Assembly (NCBI GenBank): GCA_964016985.1
Contig: OZ024830.1
Location: 76,911,763 to 76,975,762 of the forward strand
Reading direction: 5' to 3'
Source of the DNA: Anodontia alba
Lineage: Eukaryota; Mollusca; Bivalvia; Lucinida; Lucinidae
DNA: 64,000 nucleotides
Numbering within the stretch: the stretch's first letter is position 1; every line of letters begins with the position of its first letter. Under the pieces are notes generated by a model that worked only from the letters and a program-made list of their open reading frames with translations, had not been told where the DNA came from and did no database searches. Below, in pieces: positions 13,201 to 24,800 of this stretch. The position numbers and the translations under genes are program-made.

Positions 13201-16200
13201 CTTGACCGATTTCAATATATCTTGGCAGAATGGTTCCTTTGGTGATCCTCTTTCAAGATTCAGTTCAAGCCATCATTATGCTTGAAAAAAAAACATGGCA
13301 GCTGGGGAGCAGGGCTATAAAATTTATACAAAAATCTTAGAGCAGCGAACTTGGCTGAAACTTCAACAGTAAGTATGCAAAGCTATTTGTTCAGGTGAGC
13401 GATATAGGACCATCATGGTCCTCTTTTATAGTAAAACTGTAGTTTACAGAAGTATACATTATTTTTCTTGTTTCTGCTCAAAAACATAGATTGTGTGTAC
13501 TCGTTAGAACCGCCTCACCGAGGCGGTTCCAACGAGTACCCGCAATCTATGTTTCGAGCGGAATAATGAAAATCATCAGAGTTTTTTATCTGAAAATTTT
13601 CAGTTTTTGGAGGTGAAGTTTCCTATATATTTGAATAGGCATGTTTTCGTAATGTAACGTGAAGTACGAAGAGCTGTTGTACGGACATGACATGGCATTA
13701 CCACCAGCTATAGTGAAAATGAACATGAGTAAAGGTAGATAGATTCTAAAAAGGATAGCCCCAGAAAGCAATGTACAATATCGCATAAAAACTGAAAATA
13801 ATAATGATAATAATAAATAAAGATAACCTGAAGTGTAAAGCCCGTTTTTGTCTGCATGATGATTGCCTAAACTACTGCTGGATGAGTGGTAAATATTTTT
13901 TACTCTCATCAGACGTATAGTCAACACTATTTGTCATGGCCCGTCTGTCCGAAGAATAGTATAGATTCCAGGAAGAGTGACAGTCATAGAACATTGCCTA
14001 CCAATGACAACAAGAGGAAGAAAACAAAACCAATACAGACCATAAATCAAAGAAAAGCAAAGCAACCAGTTCCTACTTCCCCAATAAGGTAACTACAGTG
14101 CTAGACAGGATCCACTAAACACAACAATGAGAAAATCAACAGGACAAAACATGGCAAAAACATGGCGTTAAATCGATTTTACTCGTACAAAATCTCCTCC
14201 CAGGTTCATGTGACGTAAAATTACAAAATGATTGTTAGGCTCCCGTAGAGACTCCCAAGCTCAACCAGTGAAACATCACAGAAAGCTGTGTAAATCAAAT
14301 TACATAATATATTACTGTGATAAAACAAGGCTGAGAGCTCATGGCAATCATCTCAGACATTGGCAGCCAAACTTAACAAAACTGCTAGTTGAACCACAGA
14401 GGTCTCGAAAAAAAAAAGACACGCCACCAGTTATTAACCTTCTAATGAAATGTTTAGGTCGGCACCTTCATAGAGTCTGAGACCCAACCCACGAATTAGA
14501 ATACTCGGTGTAGATATACGTACAGTGAATATAGACTGAGAATACTTTGACATACTCGTATGTACTTACTTATATTGTTATAGTTTCAAGAAGAACAGCT
14601 CTAGTTGGTAGAGAACTTGACCGATACAAAGTCGAGATTGCAGCTCTGAGTGAGACTCGCCTTCACAGAAGAAGGGCTTTTAAAAGAAGTTGGTGCTGGC
14701 TACACTTTCTTCTGGAGTGGACGCAAGAAAGAAGAGCGGCGTGAAGCAGGAGTAGGATTCGCCATCAAGTCACACCTCGTCAGCAAGCTCTCAGGACTTT
14801 CCAAAGGTATAAATGACCGCCTGATGACGCTGAGACTTCCCTTATCTGGCAAGAGGCATGCAACAATTGTAAGTGCCTATGCACTCACAATGACCAACCC
14901 AGATGAGGTTTAAGACGTTCTATGATGATTTGGATTGTGTGAGTTCTGCAGCACCCCGGACGGACAAACTCATCCTCCTCGGGGACTTCAATGCGAGAAT
15001 GGGCACAGACCACCAGACCTGGGAAGAAGTGATTGGATCTGACGGTGTAGGGAAGTGCAACAGCAATTGACTCCTTCTTTTAAGGAAGTGTGCAAAGCAT
15101 GCATTACTGATCACCAACACAGTCTTCCGTCTACCAACTCGCAGAAAGACAACATGGATGCACCCTCGCTCCAAACACTGGCATCTCACTGACTATGTCA
15201 TAGTGCGAAGGAAGGATAGACAGGATGTCAGAGTGACTAAAACTATGTGTGGTGCAGACTTGTCAGCAAACTCAACCTGCGCATTCAGCCTGTACGACGA
15301 CCACAAGGCAAGAAGGTGCCAAAGAAATTAGATGTCTCCAAGCTGAAACAAGACAGCAAGAGGCAAGCAAGGATGTCAGAGTGACTAAAACTATGTGTGG
15401 TGCAGACTTGTCAGCAAACTCAACCTGCGCATTCAGCCTGTACGACGACCACAAGGCAAGAAGGTGCCAAAGAAATTAGATGTCTCCAAGCTGAAACAAG
15501 ACAGCAAGAGGCAAGCATTCGTCAACAATCTCTGCAGCCGTTTAGATGCACTGGAACACAGTTCAGAAGATGTAGATGAGAGCTGGACAGTCTTCAGAGA
15601 CACCCTTTACTCTTCAGCAATGGATTACCTTGGACCAGTATCTCGCAAACACCGAGATTGGTTTGATGAGAATGACAAAGAAATTCAGGGACTCCTTGAA
15701 GAGAAACACCAAAAATACAAGACTTACCTCAGAAATACCAGCTCAGTATCTAGCAAGAATGCCTATTCAAACATATGCAAGACAACTCAGACGAGGCTCA
15801 GAGACATGCAAAACTCCTGGCTGAGAAAAAAGGCTGATGAAATCCAGTCCTTTGCAGACAGAAAGGACATGAAAAAGTTCTTTGATGCACTCAAGACAGT
15901 ATATGGCCCCCAGAGCTCAGGAACCACCCAAGTCCTTAGTGCAGATGGAACTAGTCTTCTGACTGACAAAGAAGCTATCTTGAAAAGATGGGCTGAACAC
16001 TTTGCTGGTGTCCTTAATCGGCCATCATCTATCAATGATGAAGCTATCAACAGACTACCACAGGTGGAATGTAATCCGCTGCTTGATGAGCTCCCAACCG
16101 TCTCTGAAACAGTGAAAGCAATAAAACTCCTGTCATCTGACAAGGCTCTAGGATCAGATGCAATACCTGCAGAGATATACAAAGCAGGAGGTCCTCTAGT

Positions 16201-18379
16201 TGCAGAGAAACTGACAGAGGTATTTCACATTATGTGGAGAAAAGAAGCCATCCTTCAAGAATTCAAGGATGCAACAATTATCCACCTATTCAAAAGGAAA
16301 GGGAATCCTCAAGTCTGTGACAATCATCGAGGCATCTCTTTATTGTCAGTTGCTGGGAAGATCCTTGCTAGGGTCCTACTGAAACGATTGAATGAACACC
16401 TGGAACGGTCAGGGCTTCTACCAGAAAGCCAGTGTGGATTCAGGAAAAACAGAGGAACAATAGAAATGATCTTTACAGCACGACAGCTTCAAGAAAAAAG
16501 CCAGGAACAGAATGTGGACCTCTATATGACCTTTGTCGACCTTACCAAAGCATTTGACACAGTCAGTCGTGAGGGACTTTGGAAAATTATGGCAAAGTTT
16601 GGCTGTCCTGCCAAATTCATAGCAATGGTGCGGCAGTTCCATGATGGTATGCTTGCAAAGGTCCAAAATGATGGCGAGTTTTCTGATCCATTTCCTGTGA
16701 CAAATGGAGTTAAGCAAGGCTGTGTACTAGCTTCAACACTGTTCAGCATGATGTTTTCTGCCATGCTTACAGATGCTTTCCAGGATGGTGACAATGGTAT
16801 ACCTATTAGGTATCACTTTGATGGGAAACTTTTCAATCTAAGAAGGTTGCAAGCTAAGTCTAATGTGCAGACAGAGGTGCTAAACGAGTTCCTCTTTGCT
16901 GATGACATGGCAAAGGGTGCTCCAACAGAAGAGAAAATGCAAAAAGGTGTGGATCAAGTATCTGATTCATGTGACAGCCATGATCTCACAATCAGCATAA
17001 AAAAAGACTGAGGTAGTATATCAGCCAGCACTTGGAAAGCTTTACAAGGAGCCTACCATCACAGTGAAAGGTCAACGACTGCAAGTGGTAGACAAGTTCA
17101 CCTACCTAGGAAGCACATTGTCTAGAGTTGTGCGCATGGACGATGAAGTCAATGCTAGAATTGCCAAAGCTAGTGCAGCATTTGGCCGACTACGTGGAAG
17201 TATTTGGGTCCGAAGTGGAATCAGACTTGACACAAAGCTGAAAGTGTATAGATCGGTAGTGCTGCCAACACTATTATACGCATGCGAAACTTGGACAGTT
17301 ACCAACGGCATGCCAAAAGACTGAACCACTTCCATACAAGCTGTCTTAGAAAACATCTAAAGATCAAGTGGCAAGACAGAATTCCAGACACAGAAGTCCT
17401 AAAAAGGGCAGGGATGCAGAGTGTGCATACTCTTCTGAAATTGGCACAGTTAAGATGGACAGGCCATGTTACTAGATTACCTGATGAACGTTTACCAAAG
17501 AAAATCCTCTATGGAGAACTTCAAGTAGGAAAACGCTCCCATGGTGGTCAGAAGAAGCGATACCAGGACACCCTCAAAGCCTCATTTAAAGACTTTAACA
17601 TACCAACAGAGTCATGGGGACAGATTGCACAGGATCGTACAAAGTAGCGAGGCCTCATAAAAAGCGGAGCTGGTGAACACGAAGCAAAAAGAATCAGCGA
17701 AGCCGAGCAGAACGTGCACAGCGGAAAGCCAGAGCTAAGGCATCACCAACAGAGCTTTCTTCATCAGACCTCTCATGTTCTGTCTGCAGCAGGCAGTTTA
17801 GAGCTAAGGTTGATCTCATCAGCCATCTTAGAACACACAAATAAGAACACATCACACAGTTGATTAGGATTGGTCATTGTCAGTAATGACAGACGAACGA
17901 ACTGATAGTTTCGTTAGTTCAATATAATGATAAAAGTAAACAAAATGACTTAACCTATTTTAGTCTGGACTACCCCAACACGACAAGGGTAATTGCAAAT
18001 AGAACAGACACAGAATGCCATTTTTCTCTAGGTATAGCTAAACCACATAGTCTGACATACCTAAAATTGAAATTAGGCTCTACCAATATATAGTGTGGGC
18101 AGAGTCTATTCTGTGTAAAATTGGTTAAGTTAAAGCATATACGTAAAATGTACGTTCCTAAGCTATCGCTCTAGATAAATGATTTTTAGATCATAATGTA
18201 GGTGGGTTACTATAAAATTTGTAATAACACCGCAATTTGTAATAAACTTTTCAACTTGAACACCCCAGAAATTCCGCAGCATATATACTTGTATCTTCGT
18301 TACAACTAATCTGAGGACGGAAGTGGACAGTTTCGACATTTAAGACAAAGCTTTTGAAGTTAATTACAAACTGCGCTGG

Positions 18380-18413
<34 letters not shown>

Positions 18414-18764
18414 TTTGGCGATTTTCGATGATTGTCACAGTCATCGAATTGTTCAAACTTGAACATCCCAGGAATTCCGAAGTATATCTACTTGTATCTT
18501 CGTTACCACTAATCAGGGGACAGAATTTGACAGTAAACTATCCAGTTCTGTCTCCAAGGTAGTTGTAACGAAGATACAAGTACTTATACATTAAAATTCC
18601 TGGGGAATTTATGTTTGAAAAGTTTATTACAAATTGCGGCGTTATTGCAAATTGCGCGGTGTACGATTGTATTGATTTTTTTTTCTTATTGCTCATGTTA
18701 TATGAAGAAATTGATATAGGTTACATAGGTCTAAAAAAAAGGACATGAAGATAAATATTTTTCT

Positions 18765-18802
<38 letters not shown>

Positions 18803-21800
18803 TGGTGAACTTATTAGAACAACCTCTTAAAGACACTTCTAATGAGAACCCACAACATATGATTTCGTGGTGAAATAAGCAAAATATTTACATGGAAAGC
18901 TATTTTAACCTTAACATTTCCAATATATAATATGGAGTGAAAATTGAGTAAGTACGTGTTATTAAGTGTGTCGAAGACATATTTAAGTGTAGAAGATTGA
19001 CATCGTATGCACAGAAAATTAACAAAAATAACAGAACAAGTTAAAGTAGATTCTAACAGGAGTGTCCATTAAGAGCAGTGAAAACAGAATAACACTCACA
19101 AAACAGAATACAGATGAACTGTCGTTTTCAGGGTCAGACTAGCTAGTATCGGCCAATAAGCCTCACCAGTGACCCTAATAAAAATTCTGGAATGGGCTCA
19201 ATGATGACACATGGAGTCTCAGAGAAGCAGGAATTCCGATTTTCATTCATGTATGTGTTCATTGTTTCCAAAGGCAATCTGAATCGATTTCAGAGGATCT
19301 GTTCAGGAGTATTTGGTGAGTATCAGGTATAATTACTGCACTTCTCCATAAAACATGTGGTTACTCATTAGAAGCGCCTCGCCGAGGCGCTTCTAATGAA
19401 AACCCACAATATAAGTTTTACATTTCTTTGACAAAATATTTTCTATTTATTTATTTATTTGCAGCTTACCGTACAAGGACTACGCCGGTGGTGTAATAGC
19501 GTTAAATGAGACTACATACATAAATATTAATGGATTTAGTAATCTCTATTTTGGTTGGGGAGGAGAGGATGATGACGTTTGGACAAGGTAAATGCCATCA
19601 TGTTATAATATCTATTTTGGTTGGGGAACGGGGATGACCAAGTTTCGAGCAGGTAGATGTGACAATGATATGTTCTCATCTTTGGTTGCGGAGTAGAAGA
19701 TGACAAAGTTTGGTTCAGGTAAATGTGACCATGTTGTAACCTCTTCTTTGGTTAAGGAGGAGAGGATGACGAAGTTTTGAGCAGGTAATTGTGACCATGT
19801 TATAATATCTTCTTTGGTTGAGAAGGAGAGGATGACGGCGTATGAAGAAGGTAAATGTAACCATCTTACAATCTCTTCTTTGGTTGAGGAGTAGAGAATG
19901 ACGAAGTTGGTGCAGGTAAATGTGACCATGTTAGCATTTCTTCTGTGGTTGAGGAGAACAGGATGACGACGTTTTGAGCAGGTGAATTTTGGAGAAAGTG
20001 AACGATGGTAAATGTGATCATGTTATAATCTGTTCTTTGGTTGAGGACGAGGGGTTAAATTTTTGAGCAGGTAAATGCGACCATGTTATAATCTCTTTTT
20101 TGGTAGAGGAGGAGAGGATAACGAAGTTTTGATTGTGACCATGTTATAATCTTTTCTTTGGTTGAGGAGGAGAGAATGACGGCTTTTGGAGCAGGTAAAT
20201 GTGACCATGTTATATTCTCTTCTTTTGTTAGGGAAGAGATAATAACGGCGTTTGGAACAGGTTATGTGAACATGTTATCATCCCTTCTTTGTTCAGAATG
20301 AGAGAATGACGAAGTTTGGAGAAGGCAGATAAACGTGACCAAGTTATTTTTTCGTTTTTTGATAGGGAAGAGAGGATAACTTGGAGAAGTTAAATATGAC
20401 CATGTTATTTTCTCTTCTTTAGTTAGGGACTAGAGGATGACGGCGTTTGGAATAGGTGAATGTCATTATGTTACATATAATATATATATGGTTTGGGGAG
20501 AGAGGATGACTGCGTTTGGAGGAAGAAAATGTGACAAGGTTATAATTTTTTCTTTGGTTGAGGAGGAGTGGTTGAAGGCATTTGAAGGAGGTAAACGTTA
20601 TCGATATAAATACGTCTAGTGAGGAGGAATTGATGACGTCGTTTGGAGGAGCTAAATGTCATCATGTATAGCCTTCTTTGGTTTGTCATGTTATAACCTT
20701 CTTTGGTTGAGTAGGGGGGGGGGGGGGAGGCTGTGGATAGGAGCGGAAGAGGATGACGGCGTTTGACGAAGGTAGATATGACCATTTTATATTCTCTTCT
20801 TTGGTTAGGGAGGAAAGAATGGCGGCGTATAGAATAGGTGAATATGAACATGTTACATGATGATGACGTTTGGAGGAGGTAAATGTGATCATGTTATAAT
20901 CTTTATTTTGGTTGAGAAGGACTGGTTGACGGCGTTTGGAGAAGGTAAATGTAATCATGATTGAATTTCTTCTTTGGTTAGGGAGGAGGGGATGATGATG
21001 TTGTGAGGAGGTAAATGTCATTATGTTATAACCTCTATTTTAGTTGAGGATGATGGGATGATGGCGTTTGGAGAAGGTAACTGTGACCATGTTATGATCT
21101 CTATTTTGGTTAAGGAGGATAGGACGACGGCATTTAAAGCAGGTAAATGTAAACATGTTATATTTTTTTATTTGGTTGAGGAGGAGGAGAGTGACGACGT
21201 TTGGAGCATGTAAATGTGACTGTTATTATTTCTTCTTTGGTTGGGGAGGAACGGTTGACGGAGCTTGGAGAAGGATAACGTGACCATGTCAAATTCTCTT
21301 CTTTGGATGAGGGGGAGAGGATGACGGTATTTAGAGAAGGTCAATGTGACCATGTTTTGATCTCTTCTCTGGCTGAAAAGGAGAGGATGACGGCCTTTGG
21401 AGGGGCTAAATGTGACCACATTATATTCTCCTCTTTGGTCAGGGAGGCGATTCGAACAGGTAAATATAATCATGTTCTAATCTCTTCTTTGTTTGAGGAG
21501 GAAATGAAAATGGCGTTTGGAGAAGATAAATGTGACCATATGATATGTTCTTCTTTTGGTTAGGAAGGAGAGGATGACGGCGTTTGGAATAGGTAAATAT
21601 AAACATGCTATAATTCCTTCTTTGGTTGAGGTGGAGAGGATAGTGGCGTTTAGAGACGGTAAATGTGACAATGTTAAATTCTATTCTTTGGTTAGGGAAG
21701 AGAGGATGACGAGGTTTAGAGAGGGTAAATGTGACCATATCTTATTCTCTTCTTGGTTTGGGAAGAGATTATGACAGCGTTTTAAGAACTAAATGTTATC

Positions 21801-24800
21801 TTGTTATAAGTACTTCCTTGGTGAGAGAAGAAAGGATGACCGCGTTGGGAGAAGGTTAATGTGACTATGTTGTAATCTCTTCTCTGGCTAGTGAGGAAAA
21901 GATTACGGTGTTTGGAACAGGTAAATATGACATTTTATAATCCCTTCTTTAGTTAGGTAGAGTGGATGGAGACGTTTGAAGATTGTAAATGTGACTATGT
22001 TATAATTTCTTCTTTGGTAGTGGAGGAGCGGATGAGGAGGTAAATGTCATCATGTTTAAACCTCTTCCTTGGTTGAGGGGGAGGGAACGACGACGTTTAA
22101 AGGATGTAAATGTGAGCATGTTATATTCTCTTCTTTGGATGAATAGGAGAGGATGATGACGTTTACAGCGGTTGAATGTCATCATGTTACATATTTCGTG
22201 ACAAGTTGACTTTAAAAATCTCTAAGATGGTGATGGCATTCAGAACATTTGTCTTATAAATATTTCAAGGAAAATGGCACCAAATACTAACTGTGTGTTA
22301 CATGTGTATCTAAATGGTAACGGAAGAGACTAATGACAGATAATTCTAAATATCTTTAATTGTATTATCTACAGTCGTCTGTCAATAGCGATTTTATGTA
22401 GTTTCGTAGACGCTTATAAATTTTAAAATATCAGCATCAATCAAGTCATTGGATTTCTCGCGTTATTTTATTCCTTTTCTACATGTGTGTATCAAAGTGT
22501 GTGTAGTCATGGTAATGTATTATCTATTATGTTTGATTTTTAGAAATGGATACACATTCTTGTTTGAGCGATGAACAGACGCATAAACGTAAAACATCTA
22601 AAATGCCAAGTTTTCTGGGCCAGACTAGCTATTTTCGGTCAGTTAAACCTCATCAGTGAGCCTCATATAAAATTCAACTCTACCCGGTATGGGCGTAATG
22701 ATCACAAAGGATCAGAAAGTATGTTACACTATAGTAAAGTATGGGGATGTCCTGCCGCAACATAGCAGTAACACAAGCTGTAGTGACGATAAATTGATTC
22801 TAAACGGAAAGAATCTTGAGAGCAACAAACACGTTCACAAAACTGAAACAGCTGACGTGTCAAATTTTCTTGGCCCGACTATCAAAGTCCGGCCAATAAG
22901 ACCTCACCAGTGACCCTCGTATAAACTTTCAAAAATACTGAATGCGCTCGATGATAAAAACAAATGTGTCTTTGGATCAAATATGGCCAGTGCAGCCCAA
23001 GAGTATCAAATACGTTTTCGCCCTCGGCTCAGTGTCTCCACATTTCGCTTATAGAATTATTGGGGCCGCGCCATATGAACACGTGTGTTTGGGCATATGC
23101 GGACAACGAAGGCTTAGATCAGCTTGCGCATCCGTGTATTCAGATTAGGGCCTTTGCTGTCCGCTAACAGAATTATTGGACACTATAGAATTATCAGTGG
23201 AGAGCAAACGCCCGGATGACACTTTGCGCATGTGTGGGATGAATCTGAATCTGTACATTTTGCGCATGCTCGAAGACACCTTTTCGCTAGGCGTGAACCC
23301 TTTGGATTTTATAAACCGTTTAAGCGGAGGAAAACTGAGAAATCGGGTATGATGACCTTGAAGGGCTGGATAAACTAGGCAGATTTTCCGCCATTTATAC
23401 CAGGGGACACTACTTTTGTGGTTTCTGTTTGCTTTCCTGCATACCAAGCCCCTTCTAAAATAGGTTCTACTTTGAAAAAAAGAATTTCCTTTCTGGTGGA
23501 TGGGGATTGTTTGCTTTCACAGTAGATCCCATTTTAGAAGAGGCTTAGTATGCAGAAGACAGGAAATTTTGACTCCCCTGAAAGTGTACCAGTGCCCTGA
23601 ATCTGCATACTTCTCATTTGTTCGAGGGTACTTTTTGCGTTTGTGGTGACTGGTGTCTGGGAGAATGAAATTATAGATTGCAGGGAGGTCTATCGGCATT
23701 CGAATTTTATTGCGACTTAATCTATAACTTCAGAAGGATTGTTAATAATACTTAACTTTCGGAACTATTCAAAAAGATTGTCAGTCGTTACAATAAGATT
23801 ATAAAAGTTATAACCTCAACGCTATGCGGCAAACTGCATGCATTCAATAAATATCATGGCTCACTATGCTCCCTTCTTCAATTTCCACTAATAGCTTTGA
23901 GAATGTTTCTGTCTATTTTGATCTGTTTTCAGCTGTTATTTACGAGCTTGTGATGCTAAGACCTGGTTCAGTCCTTGATGTTGTCTTCTCATCTTTTCTT
24001 CCGCCTGCCACTCTTTTCACCACTTCAAGTTGACCTTGACGAACTGGATTTGCCATGCCAGAGGAACTTGAAATTTCAGAAAATTACTGAAGTTTCGTTT
24101 CTTGACTATGATATTAAAAGGAGATCAATGACACCTCAAATTTGCTAGTGTACTTCCTCGTTTAGGATCTGATTCTAGTACGAAATTTTCAGTAGTTGCG
24201 GTAGCAGCTTATTTCAAAGGACTCAGATCTTTTCTGGAGTCCTGCAGTCAAAGTCCAATGCCTGCAAGCGATTAGAAAAGTTGATGTCACAAGGGAACGC
24301 ATTAGCCCGACTTTTGAAGGGAGGCCGGTGTTCTTCTCTTCCCTTATCAAAAGTGCCGCAGTTGAGTTGTTTGTGCCATCTTAAACCGATTATAGTTTGG
24401 AGTCGTCACCGGTGTGATTTATCTTGGGTATTTGAAACTCTTTACTCTTTCAAGTCTAAGCTCGGATTTATCTAGGTTGTTCTTAATCACTTTTGTTTTC
24501 TCTGGTCTGATTTCCATTTTGTAGGTCTGACTATTAACAAGTCATATGAGCTTTTTTTCCAGCGGTTCCATCAGTGTCTTCTGCTATTTACTTGTTTTCC
24601 ATATTTTGTCACAGATAAAGTAAAACTTAAATGATTCAAACATTGATGGCTCGTTTACAGTAGCTGATTCTAGCTCATTTTAGAGTCCCCAGGAAATTCT
24701 TCCAAATAGCTCAAAAAAACACAAATATTAAGGGAGCATTTAGTGATTTGTTTTTATTTTATAATGAAAGTGTATGTTGTGTGTACACTCAATAAAGACT

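Larger units (their letters stand above)
14580..17912 (+). mobile_element. LINE (APE-type non-LTR) copy 1, 5'-truncated, with candidate 8-bp target duplication
   Basis: The element spans 14588-17904, flanked by ATAGTTTC at 14580-14587 and 17905-17912. The order is an endonuclease remnant (from RRTALVGREL; the WNVRTL start is missing), reverse transcriptase, a thumb/connection region and a C-terminal C2H2-like finger. It ends at CAGTAATGACAGACGAAC, shared with copy 2. Frameshifts and stops break it throughout, so it is inactive. Clade was not determined; the endonuclease resembles those mis-annotated as craniofacial development protein 2-like. Confidence 0.88.

Noticed and set aside
20540..21738. 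Minus-strand ORFs of about 100 codons with TFTFSKRRHPLLPNQRR-type repeats
   Set aside because: They come from the 66-bp minisatellite, whose period is a multiple of 3; the sequence is antisense to the exon-derived unit.
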